From Anaerolineae bacterium (lineage in GTDB: Bacteria > Chloroflexota > Anaerolineae > Aggregatilineales > Phototrophicaceae), in the NCBI GenBank assembly GCA_017303635.1, contig JAFLCG010000021.1, positions 1 to 64,000 of the forward strand: a DNA stretch of 64,000 bases, in the 5' to 3' direction. The notes below the pieces were generated by a model, which was not told the DNA's origin, ran no database searches, and saw only the letters and a program-made list of their open reading frames with translations. A program made the translations under genes and the position numbers. This document shows positions 44,147-51,456 of this stretch, one piece after another. How positions within the stretch are numbered: the first letter of the stretch is position 1; every line of letters starts with the position of its first letter.

Positions 44147-45541
44147 TCAAGCCAGTTGCTCCAACTCACTCAAAATCGTGGGCAGGAATTCGGCAATCGT
44201 CGGATGGACGGGCAGCGCCTCCATCATCACCTTGTAGCTGGCACCCGTCGCCATGAAGTAGCTGATCGCCTGGATGACCTCATCCCCATGCAGACCGAGG
44301 GTCGCCGCACCGAGGAAACGTTCCGTCTCTGCATCCACCAGCAGCTTAATGAAGCCGGTTGTCTCCGCCTGTTCAACCGCGCGGCCCATCTTCTCCATCG
44401 GTTTGACCGCCATCAACACCTTGCGACCGGAGGCCCGCGCCTCTTGCTCGGACATGCCCACGCGCCCCAGCGGCGGATCGGTGAACAGGGCATAGGCCAT
44501 GGTGCGGTCGGTCCATTTACGGGCGCGCCCATGCAGCAGGTTATCGCGCACGATCTCGTAATCCTGGTAGGACGTGTGGGTGAATGCGCCTTTGCCGTTG
44601 ATGTCCCCCAGCGCGTAGATTCCCGGCGCGGTGGTCTCCAAGTAAGGGTTGACCACGACGAAACCGCGTTTGTCCACCTCGACGCCGACCGACTCCAGAT
44701 TAAGCTGGTCGGTATTCGGCACCCGTCCGATGGCGTTCAGCCAGTGGGACCCGGTGACGACCGTCTCGGTGCCAGTGAATTCGTTGCGGATAGTAGCGCG
44801 GATTCCGCCGTCCGCCGTCGGTTCAACCTTGCTCAGGTTGCTGGAGGTGTGCAGGTCAATGCCTTCGTCGGTCAGGAACTGGTGGACAACGTGCTTGATG
44901 TCCTCATCCTCCCGGGCAATCGGGCATTCCGAGGTTTCGATCACGGTGACTTTACTGCCCAGCCGCCGGAAGGCCTGCCCCATCTCCAGCCCGATGTAGC
45001 TGCCACCCAGGATGATGAGGTGCTCCGGCAGGCGATCCAGACGCAGCGCTTTTTCGCTATCCAGCCAGTTGACCGTCTCGATGCCCTCAATCGCCGGGAC
45101 ACGCGCCCGCGTCCCCGTGTTCAGGAAGACTCGCGGTGCAGCCACCACTTCATCGCCCATCCGAACCTGATACAGACCATCCGCCTGGCCTTCAAAACGG
45201 GCGTAGACCGGGTAGACATCCACTCCATCCAGGCCGCGCATCCATTGTTCAGTACCGGCGCTGGTCGTCTCGATGATGTCCAGCACACGCCGACTGACCC
45301 GCGACCAGTCGATGTTGAAGTGGTCGATCATGACGCCGAAGTCCGCCCCACGTCGGGCCATGTGCGCCGCCCGAGCGCTGGAGATCAGCACCTTGGTCGG
45401 GCGACAGCCGTAATTGACGCAGGAGCCGCCGAAGCGATAGCCCTCGGCGACAGCCACCCGCTGCCCGGCCTTGACCAGTTGATTCGCCATCGAAGGGCCA
45501 GCCTGCCCAGTGCCGATCACAATCGCGTCGTAGTGTTTCAC
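44147..45541 (-). CDS. Pyridine nucleotide-disulfide oxidoreductase, mercuric-reductase-like
   Basis: 464 residues. FAD-binding IVIGTGQAGPSMANQL, redox-active pair in GGSCVNYGCRPTK, NAD(P)-binding ILGGSYIGLEMGQAF, second FAD site IYALGDINGKGAFT, and a C-terminal dimer domain with the His-Pro of LPVHPTIAEFLP. The layout fits the MerA/Lpd-like group, but the N-terminal heavy-metal domain and the C-terminal Cys pair of true mercuric reductases are absent, so a general thiol-disulfide role is more likely. Divergent from the sulfur operon. Confidence 0.9.
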   Translation of the reverse strand: MKHYDAIVIGTGQAGPSMANQLVKAGQRVAVAEGYRFGGSCVNYGCRPTKVLISSARAAHMARRGADFGVMIDHFNIDWSRVSRRVLDIIETTSAGTEQWMRGLDGVDVYPVYARFEGQADGLYQVRMGDEVVAAPRVFLNTGTRARVPAIEGIETVNWLDSEKALRLDRLPEHLIILGGSYIGLEMGQAFRRLGSKVTVIETSECPIAREDEDIKHVVHQFLTDEGIDLHTSSNLSKVEPTADGGIRATIRNEFTGTETVVTGSHWLNAIGRVPNTDQLNLESVGVEVDKRGFVVVNPYLETTAPGIYALGDINGKGAFTHTSYQDYEIVRDNLLHGRARKWTDRTMAYALFTDPPLGRVGMSEQEARASGRKVLMAVKPMEKMGRAVEQAETTGFIKLLVDAETERFLGAATLGLHGDEVIQAISYFMATGASYKVMMEALPVHPTIAEFLPTILSELEQLA

Positions 45542-45668
45542 AACAGTTCCTTTCCTGAATGGACAAATGCTGCCCTATGGTCTGGCTATCCCGGCACTCC
45601 GTTTCAGTTTTGCGAATCGCAGGTTGCAGCACTTGCGCGATCTGAAAAGGCGTGTTATCGTTCCCGCC

Positions 45669-45779
45669 ATGTTGAATTTCACCTCTCCTTCTTGTTGTCT
45701 GATGTGTTGCGCCACCATGTGTTGCATGTGTGGCTTTCAGGCATTTCCGGGACGGGTGACCGGGGTTCAAGGCAAGTAG
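45669..45779 (+). CDS. Putative Cys/Met-rich leader peptide
   Basis: A 36-codon frame, ATG 45669 to TAG 45777-45779. Codons 9-21 read CCLMCCATMCCMC, giving seven Cys and four Met (counting the start) in 36 residues. No ribosome binding site is obvious, so it may be leaderless or weakly initiated. It ends 27 bases before a strong terminator that precedes an operon for homocysteine/sulfur metabolism. The composition and placement match amino-acid attenuation leaders: ribosomes pausing at Cys or Met codons would let the antiterminator form. The frame is open further upstream (to 45567), so a longer protein cannot be excluded. Confidence 0.6.
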   Translation: MLNFTSPSCCLMCCATMCCMCGFQAFPGRVTGVQGK

Positions 45780-45840
45780 CCGCCCCTTCATCACACGCGA
45801 AACACAGCGCGATCCGTCCACCGGGTCGCGCTTTTTGTTT
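45750..45840 (+). terminator. Attenuator: terminator with competing antiterminator
   Basis: Terminator: 10-bp stem AGCGCGATCC (45806-45815) with GGGTCGCGCT (45823-45832, one G-U), loop of seven, then TTTTTGTTT. Competing pairing: GGACGGGT (45750-45757), inside the leader frame after the Cys/Met codons, can pair over eight positions with ATCCGTCC (45812-45819), which includes the terminator's 5' arm and loop. The two structures exclude each other. Confidence 0.7.
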
Positions 45841-45989
45841 CACGGAGAAGACAGAGAAGAAGTTACTGCAGAGGAACAGAGAGGCAGAGCAGCAGAGGAA
45901 GATCTTTAACGCAAAGATGCAAAGCGGCAAAGAAGCAAAGTGATTTTCTGGCTATCAGCCATAAGCTATCAGCTATCGACTGGAGCGAC
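45841..45989. repeat. Purine-rich repeat leader before the JAMM gene
   Basis: About 150 bases between the attenuator and the first operon gene, made of GAGGAACAGAGAGGCAGAG-like and GCAAAGATGCAAAG-like short repeats, then GCTATCAGCC/TAAGCTATCAGC units (45949-45977). These belong to families repeated through the operon's gaps. Confidence 0.6.
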
Positions 45990-46421
45990 ATGCACATCCA
46001 CCTGACGAGCGACCTGCAGCAAGCCATCTTCCGGCATCTGGAAGCGTCCTACCCCAATGAGGGTGGTGGGTTCCTGCTGGGTCATATTTCGGGCGATCAG
46101 GTTGAGATTCAGGAAACCATCGCCATCGAGAACGTCTTCGAAGCCGAGGAACAGTATCATCGCTATGCCATGACCCCGCAGGACTGGATGCGCCTGGAGG
46201 ATGAGGCGGACGCGCGCGGTCTGACGCTGGTCGGTTACTACCACAGCCATCCGGATAGCCCGGCGATCCCTTCAGTCTATGATCGGGATCATGCGCTGCC
46301 GCACTTCACCTACCTGATTACGCAGGTGAACGACCGCGCCGCTAAAGAGATGCTGGCCTGGCGGCTGAAGGATGATCGCAGCGCGTTTGAGGGTGAGCAG
46401 CTTGTAGTGGTCGGTGGCTAG
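45990..46421 (+). CDS. JAMM-domain metalloprotease for a sulfur carrier protein
   Basis: 143 residues, the size of bacterial Mec+/HcyD-type JAMM proteases. The zinc site is complete: Glu24 in EGGGFLLG, His85, His87, Ser95 and Asp98 in HSHPDSPAIPSVYD. In Mycobacterium and Wolinella such enzymes release the amino acid built on a thiocarboxylated carrier; in Wolinella HcyD also trims the carrier's tail to expose Gly-Gly. The carrier gene at 50157 has such a masked tail. First gene after the attenuator. Its 3' end (VVVGG) is encoded within a GTGG-type repeat. Confidence 0.92.
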   Translation: MHIHLTSDLQQAIFRHLEASYPNEGGGFLLGHISGDQVEIQETIAIENVFEAEEQYHRYAMTPQDWMRLEDEADARGLTLVGYYHSHPDSPAIPSVYDRDHALPHFTYLITQVNDRAAKEMLAWRLKDDRSAFEGEQLVVVGG

Positions 46422-46874
46422 TGGCTGGTGGTCAGTGGAAAGACGGTGATTGGTGGTTAGTGATTAGTGGGAAGACGGATGAGGTGATGGGTAGCGATCA
46501 ATCTTTGAGGGTAGCTTGAAGGTTGACCGCTGGACATCACGGCCTCACCCCCGGCACGCCTGCGGCGTCCGATTCGCCGTTTGCCGAAGACGGCACGGCT
46601 GGAGAGGGGTGAAATGACTAGCGGAACGAAAGGAAGTGGCTAACCAACCTAATCAATCGGATCAACCGGACACGGTGGATGTTAGCAGTCCCGGGCCTGC
46701 AAGGTCACACGATGTTGCAGTTCATGGACTACTCCGCAATGGGTTCACATCCCCGCTGTGCAGTTGATGAAGATCCAGGCATGAGACGCAGCGGCGGATG
46801 CCTTGAATGGCATCCCTACCGAAACGTCCTGTGCCCCCGTTTTTGCACATCAATTTGCCTGACCAGGGAGAACA
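46422..46874. other. Repeat-filled gap before metY
   Basis: 453 bases. GTGGTTAGTGATTAGTGG-type imperfect direct repeats (about 46412-46475), a CCTCACCCCC...GGAGAGGGG element (46542-46610), and a GGATGCC/GGCATCC hairpin followed by CTACC (46796-46818). A Met-rich open frame (46679-46909) overlaps the metY start and is not called. No terminator or riboswitch recognised, so transcription probably continues from upstream. Confidence 0.55.
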
Positions 46875-48206
46875 ATGACCATGAGCAGCAACGGCACCGC
46901 CAAACGTGAATTCGGCTTCAACACCCAGGCTCTGCACGCCGGGTACTCACCGGACCCGACCACAGGGTCCCGCGCCGTCCCGATCTACCAGACCACCTCC
47001 TACCAGTTCAAGAATACCGACCATGCCGCCGCGCTGTTCGGCCTGCAGGAAGCGGGTAACATCTATACCCGCATCATGAACCCGACCAACGACGCCTTTG
47101 AGCAGCGGTTGGCTACGCTGGATGGCGGCGTCGGTGCGCTGGCGACCGCCTCCGGTCAGTTCGCGCAAACGCTGGCGATCCTCTCGCTGGTCAACAGCGG
47201 TGACGAGATCATCTCCAGCAGCGCGGTCTACGGCGGCACCTACACCCTGCTGCTGCACAGCCTCAAGCGCCTCGGCGTGACCACTCACTTCGTCAAGGAT
47301 GCCGACCCCGCCAAAATCGAAGCCCTCATCAACCCCAAGACCAAGCTCATCTACCTGGAAACCATCGGCAACCCGAAGCTGGAAATCCCCGACTTCGAAA
47401 CCATCACCAAACTGGCGCACGCCCATGGCCTGCCGGTGGTACTGGATAACACCTTCGCCACCCCCTACCTGTGGAAGTCCTTCGAGTGGGGCGTAGACAT
47501 CAACCTGTATTCCACCACCAAGTGGATCGGCGGGCACGGCCTGAGCATCGGCGGCGCGATTGTCGATAGCGGCAAGTTCGACTGGAAGGCCAGCGGTCGC
47601 CATGACGGCATCATCGCCCCGGAACCGGCTTACCACGGCGCGATCATTCACGATCTGGTTGGCCCGCTCTCGTTCATCATCCGCGCCCGCGTGGTCGGCC
47701 TGCGAGACTTCGGCGGCAGCCAGGCTCCCTTCAACAGCTTCCTCAACATCATCGGCCTGGAAACGCTGGCGCTGCGCCTGCAACGCCATGTGGACAACGC
47801 GCTGGCGGTGGCCCAGTGGCTGGAACAGCACCCGGCAGTCGAATGGGTCAACTACCCTGGTCTGCCCAGCCACCCCAGCTACGACCGTGCCAAGAAGTAT
47901 CTGCCGAAGGGTGCCGGTGCGGTCATCGGCTTCGGCATCAAGGGCGGCAAGGCAGCGGGCAAGACCTTCATTGATAACCTGAAGTTGTTCTCGCATCTGG
48001 CGAACGTCGGCGATGCCCGTTCGCTAGCCATCCATCCGGCGACCACCACCCACAGCCAGTTGGATGTGGAAGAACAGGCACTCACCGGTGTGACCGACGA
48101 CTACATCCGCCTGGCTATCGGCATCGAAGACCTGGCAGACATCCAGTGGGACCTCGACCAGGCGCTGACAGTGGCGCAGGGGACAGCCGTTCACGCACTG
48201 TCGTAG
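46875..48206 (+). CDS. metY: O-acetylhomoserine sulfhydrylase
   Basis: 443 residues. A PLP enzyme of the Cys/Met-metabolism class: opening FNTQALHAGYSPDPTTGSRA and YQTTSYQFKNTDHAAALF, Lys Schiff base in LYSTTKWIGGHG, and the C-terminal SLAIHPATTTHSQL. It replaces the acetyl group of O-acetylhomoserine with sulfide to give homocysteine. In the Wolinella pathway MetY uses a protein thiocarboxylate instead of free sulfide; the neighbours here make that likely. GGGAGA precedes the ATG. Confidence 0.95.
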   Translation: MTMSSNGTAKREFGFNTQALHAGYSPDPTTGSRAVPIYQTTSYQFKNTDHAAALFGLQEAGNIYTRIMNPTNDAFEQRLATLDGGVGALATASGQFAQTLAILSLVNSGDEIISSSAVYGGTYTLLLHSLKRLGVTTHFVKDADPAKIEALINPKTKLIYLETIGNPKLEIPDFETITKLAHAHGLPVVLDNTFATPYLWKSFEWGVDINLYSTTKWIGGHGLSIGGAIVDSGKFDWKASGRHDGIIAPEPAYHGAIIHDLVGPLSFIIRARVVGLRDFGGSQAPFNSFLNIIGLETLALRLQRHVDNALAVAQWLEQHPAVEWVNYPGLPSHPSYDRAKKYLPKGAGAVIGFGIKGGKAAGKTFIDNLKLFSHLANVGDARSLAIHPATTTHSQLDVEEQALTGVTDDYIRLAIGIEDLADIQWDLDQALTVAQGTAVHALS

Positions 48207-48255
48207 GAGGCTGATAGCTCATAGCTTAAAGCGAATAGCCACAGGTCATCACCTC

Positions 48256-48291
48256 AAGCCCTCTCTCATGTATGTACAGGGGAGAGGGCTT
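48256..48291. repeat. Intercistronic palindrome AAGCCCTCTC...GAGAGGGCTT
   Basis: A perfect 10-bp stem with a 16-base loop between metY and metX, embedded in AGCTATAAGCC-type repeats (48214-48330). It has no T-run, so it is more likely an RNA-stability element or mobile palindrome than a terminator. Confidence 0.65.
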
Positions 48292-48340
48292 CAGGCCAAA
48301 AGCTATAAGCCATTAGCCAATAGCTTCAGGAGAGCCAACT

Positions 48341-49546
48341 ATGTCCGCCCTGGAAGATGTATTCCCAACTATAAGCCCCCGACCGTATGATCCGCACTCG
48401 GTCGGGGTGGTCCAACGCCAGTACGCACACTTCGAGACGCCACTCCCCTTACGCGGGGGCGGCGTCTTGCCCCGTTTTACGCTGGCTTACGAAACCTACG
48501 GCAAGCTCAATACCGAACGCTCCAACGCCATCCTGATCTGCCATGCGCTCAGTGGGGACTCCCATGTGGCGGGCTACTATACGGAACACCCGGCGGAAAA
48601 ACCGGGCTGGTGGGATGAAGCCGTTGGGCCGGGCAAGATGTTCGATACCAACCGCTTCTTCGTCATCTGCTCGAATGTGATCGGTGGCTGCCAGGGCAGC
48701 ACTGGCCCCGCTTCCCCGGCTGAAGACGGTAAGCCTTATGGGCTGCGCTTCCCAGTCGTCACCATCCAGGATATGGTCAGCGCCCAACGCCACCTGATCG
48801 ACCGACTGGGCATCAAGCGGTTGTTCGCGGTGGCCGGCGGCAGCATGGGCGGGATGCAGGCGCTTCAGTGGGGGGTGGATTTCCCCGACCGCGTACACGC
48901 GGTCCTGTTCATCGCCAGCACGCCGCGATCCTCCACGCAGAACATCGCCTTCAACGAGATCGGACGGCAGGCCATCTATGCCGACCCGCACTGGAAGGGT
49001 GGCAATTACTATGACGGCCCGGCACCGGCGGCGGGTCTGTCCGTCGCCCGCATGATTGGTCACATCACCTACATGAGCGAACACTCGCTGGAGAGCAAGT
49101 TTGGTCGCCGCTTCCAGTATCAACCGACTCCGGCTTATCACTTTGATACGGATTTCACAGTTGAAAGCTACCTGAAGCACCAGGGGGAGAAGTTCGTCGA
49201 GCGCTTCGACCCGAACAGCTACCTGTACATCACCAAAGCGCTGGATTACTACGATGTAGCCGATGAGGCCGAGTCGCTCCAGGCGGCGCTCGCCCCGGTG
49301 CAGGCGCGCACGCTGGTGGTGAGCATCAGCAGTGACTGGTTATATACCGCAGCCCAGGCCCGCGAACTGGTGGCTGGATTAAAGGCTGCCAAGAAAGTGG
49401 TGGAATATCACCACATCGAAGCGTCCTTTGGACATGACTCGTTCCTCGTCGAAGTCGATACCATGACCAGCATCGTCGGCGGCTACCTGACCAAAACCTG
49501 GGATGCCTACATCATGGACGACTGGCGTGGGGGGAATGGGATATAG
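48341..49546 (+). CDS. metX: Homoserine O-acetyltransferase
   Basis: 401 residues, alpha/beta hydrolase fold. Nucleophile Ser in AVAGGSMGGMQAL, acid Asp in SSDWLYT, His in ASFGHDSFLVE. The N-terminal LAYETYGKLNTERSNAILIC and NVIGGCQGSTGP are family hallmarks. It acetylates (or in some homologues succinylates) homoserine, making the substrate of MetY. Ribosome binding site AGGAG upstream of ATG 48341. Confidence 0.95.
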   Translation: MSALEDVFPTISPRPYDPHSVGVVQRQYAHFETPLPLRGGGVLPRFTLAYETYGKLNTERSNAILICHALSGDSHVAGYYTEHPAEKPGWWDEAVGPGKMFDTNRFFVICSNVIGGCQGSTGPASPAEDGKPYGLRFPVVTIQDMVSAQRHLIDRLGIKRLFAVAGGSMGGMQALQWGVDFPDRVHAVLFIASTPRSSTQNIAFNEIGRQAIYADPHWKGGNYYDGPAPAAGLSVARMIGHITYMSEHSLESKFGRRFQYQPTPAYHFDTDFTVESYLKHQGEKFVERFDPNSYLYITKALDYYDVADEAESLQAALAPVQARTLVVSISSDWLYTAAQARELVAGLKAAKKVVEYHHIEASFGHDSFLVEVDTMTSIVGGYLTKTWDAYIMDDWRGGNGI

Positions 49547-49550
49547 CTCA

Positions 49551-49632
49551 TGGCTGATAGCTTATGGCTGATAGCTGATAGCCAGAGGAAGGCGGGAAGC
49601 TGATGGCTGATAGGGAATAGCTCATGGCTGAT
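49551..49632 (+). repeat. GCTGATAGCTGATAGCC direct-repeat tract
   Basis: About 80 bases of imperfect 7-10-base units (ATGGCTGATAGC and variants) after metX. The same unit appears at 45949-45977, 48214-48330 and 50098-50130, always between genes of this operon. Confidence 0.8.
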
Positions 49633-49696
49633 GGACACAGAAGTGCAAGCGGTTTGATTGTTGGTTACGTTCATACGGATACGAGGAGAATGGACA

Positions 49697-50053
49697 GTGG
49701 GTGATTACAAGAAGTTGGCTGTGTGGGAGAAAGCGCATCAACTGGCGCTTGCCACCTACAAGGCAACTCGTGATTTCCCCAAAGAAGAGTTGTATGGCCT
49801 GACCAGCCAGATGCGTCGTGCAGCAGTCTCCATTCCTAGTAATCTGGCGGAAGGTTCTGGCAAAAATACCGATGCTGAAGTCGCCCGCTTTGCGCACATT
49901 AGTCTGGGATCAGCGAAAGAACTGGAATATCAATTGCTGCTGGCGCACGATCTCGGCTATGTTACCGATCCCGCCTATCAATTGCTGGATATAGAAGTCA
50001 AGCAGGTGCTGCGGATGCTTTCCGGCTTTATCCAAAAGCTGAATGCTTCGTAG
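49697..50053 (+). CDS. Four-helix bundle protein (23S rRNA intervening-sequence type)
   Basis: 118 residues, all helical. The family signature is plain: LAVWEKAHQLALATYKATRD, QMRRAAVSIPSNLAEGSGK, SLGSAKELEYQLLLAHDLGY. Such proteins are widespread repeat-associated ORFs, named from sequences found inside 23S rRNA genes; no function is established. It starts at GTG 49697 with GAGGAG upstream. It has no evident role in sulfur metabolism and looks like a passenger in the operon. Confidence 0.9.
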   Translation: MGDYKKLAVWEKAHQLALATYKATRDFPKEELYGLTSQMRRAAVSIPSNLAEGSGKNTDAEVARFAHISLGSAKELEYQLLLAHDLGYVTDPAYQLLDIEVKQVLRMLSGFIQKLNAS

Positions 50054-50156
50054 CAAAACAAACCGATATTACATACGTTGTTGCTGGTGAATTGGTCCGG
50101 CTATGAGCCATAAGCTATCAGCCAGCAGCCCTAAACACATCGAGGCACACATACAA

Positions 50157-50432
50157 ATGGCATCCATCAAGATCCCCACGCCCCTCCGCGTTTATACCGG
50201 CAATCAAGCCCAGGTGAACGTCGAGGGTGCGACGGTCGGGCAAGCACTCAACAGCCTGACCGATCAATACCCGGAACTGCGTCCGCACCTGTTCAACGGC
50301 GCGGAACTGCGGAACTTCGTCAATGTTTTCGTCGGCGATGAGGATATCCGCTTCCTGAATGGGCTGGATACCGACATTGACGCCGACAGCGCCCTCCGCA
50401 TCATCCCCAGTATTGCCGGTGGACAGGAGTAA
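50157..50432 (+). CDS. ThiS/MoaD-family sulfur carrier protein with masked C-terminus
   Basis: 91 residues with a beta-grasp (ubiquitin-like) fold: IKIPTPLRVYTGNQAQVNVE, TVGQALNSLTDQYPELRPHL, LRNFVNVFVGDEDIRFL, and the end IIPSIAGGQE. The Gly-Gly used for adenylation and thiocarboxylation is followed by Gln-Glu, so the last two residues must be removed first, a task for the JAMM protease of this operon. The MoeZ-like enzyme would then load sulfur. It resembles CysO of Mycobacterium and HcyS of Wolinella. The start at 50157 gives the standard N-terminus. Confidence 0.92.
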   Translation: MASIKIPTPLRVYTGNQAQVNVEGATVGQALNSLTDQYPELRPHLFNGAELRNFVNVFVGDEDIRFLNGLDTDIDADSALRIIPSIAGGQE

Positions 50433-50437
50433 TCGCG

Positions 50438-50899
50438 ATGGCCCAGGCTACGCTGCGAAAAGTCGATCAGAACGGACTCAAGACCGGGCAGGCGGCAACC
50501 ATCCTGTTGCTCATTCTGGCGTTCATCCTGAATGCACCCGTGATTGTGGCCTTTGTTGCGCTGGCCCAGTTGCTCGGCGCGTTGGACGTCCCGTTCGCAC
50601 CTTACCGGCTACTCTACCAGAATGTCGTCAAATCCAGCGGCCTGGTCAAGCCGCATGTGATTGCCGATAACCCCGAACCCCACCGTTTTGCCATGCTGGT
50701 CGGGGCCATCTTCAACGGTGCGGCAACGGTCGCGCTGCTGGCCGGTGCGCCCGTCCTCGGGTGGGTGTTGGTCGGGATCGTCGTCGTCCTGGCGAACCTC
50801 AACTTCTGGCTGAACTTCTGTGCCGGTTGCTGGATGTACTACCAGTTCAATCGGCTGGGTGTACCCGGCTTCACGGTCAAGAAAGTGGCTAGTGGCTAG
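50438..50899 (+). CDS. DUF4395 membrane protein
   Basis: 153 residues with about four membrane helices (AATILLLILAFILNAPVIVA; MLVGAIFNGAATVALLAGAP; VLVGIVVVLANLNFWLNFCA) and a CAGCWMYY motif at the membrane edge. DUF4395 proteins often sit beside thioredoxins and sulfur enzymes; a role in thiol or sulfur transfer across the membrane is suspected, not shown. AGGAG precedes the ATG, five bases after the carrier stop. The last codons run into the repeat GTGGCTAGTGGCTAG. Confidence 0.88.
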   Translation: MAQATLRKVDQNGLKTGQAATILLLILAFILNAPVIVAFVALAQLLGALDVPFAPYRLLYQNVVKSSGLVKPHVIADNPEPHRFAMLVGAIFNGAATVALLAGAPVLGWVLVGIVVVLANLNFWLNFCAGCWMYYQFNRLGVPGFTVKKVASG

Positions 50900-50912
50900 C
50901 AAGGGAAGCGGC

Positions 50913-50952
50913 GGGCGGATATACGGGCGAAGACGCCCTAATCCGCCCCTAC
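50913..50952 (+). repeat. Hairpin repeat ending in CCCCTAC
   Basis: Outer stem GGGCGGAT/ATCCGCCC (50913-50920, 50941-50948) and inner stem GGGCG/CGCCC with loop AAGA, followed by CTAC. Closest to the copy at 54874-54911. Confidence 0.75.
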
Positions 50953-51042
50953 CTAAGCAACATCAATTGATAAAGACACTCTCCGGCTGGGAACGCGTAG
51001 CTGGCAGCCGGTAGCGATCAACCTGAAACCTGAGACAACCCT

Positions 51043-51456
51043 ATGCTCGAACGCCTGCTCATTGTCACGATCCTGATTGCTACCGGAGTGGCCGCTTACT
51101 GCGCCTTCCGGAGCTGGCATGTCCGCCGCGCCCAGGCCGCTGCGCCGACGGATCCCATCCTGCGCGAGGCCAAACCCGGCGTGCCGACCATTGTCTACTT
51201 CACCACGCCCGGCTGCGTCCCATGCAAGACTCAGCAGCAGCCCGCCCTGCAAAAATTGCAGGAACGACTGGGCGAACAGATCCATATCGTCAAGGTCGAT
51301 GCCGCCGAGCAACCCGACGCCGCTGAACGCTGGGGCGTCTTCACCGCGCCGACCACCTTTGTGGTTGATGGTCGCGGTCAGGTGCGGGAGGTCAATCACG
51401 GCGTCGCCGGAACCGACCACCTGCTGCGGCAGATTGAACTGGCGCAAGCCGCGTGA
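51043..51456 (+). CDS. Membrane-anchored thioredoxin-like protein
   Basis: 137 residues. An N-terminal helix (LLIVTILIATGVAAYCAF) anchors the thioredoxin domain, whose active site CVPC is in VYFTTPGCVPCKTQQQP; the cis-Pro is in VFTAPTTFVVDG. It is probably extracytoplasmic and could reduce disulfides or pass electrons to sulfur compounds with the DUF4395 protein. Its TGA overlaps the ATG of the next gene (TGATG), so the two are translationally coupled. Confidence 0.9.
   Translation: MLERLLIVTILIATGVAAYCAFRSWHVRRAQAAAPTDPILREAKPGVPTIVYFTTPGCVPCKTQQQPALQKLQERLGEQIHIVKVDAAEQPDAAERWGVFTAPTTFVVDGRGQVREVNHGVAGTDHLLRQIELAQAA

Noticed and set aside
45570..45840. SAM riboswitch ahead of the methionine operon
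   Set aside because: No S-box or other SAM-riboswitch core sequence could be found; the leader frame with terminator explains the region better.
46679..46909. Second Met-rich leader peptide before metY
   Set aside because: The frame overlaps the metY start, Met codons are scattered and no terminator or antiterminator follows.
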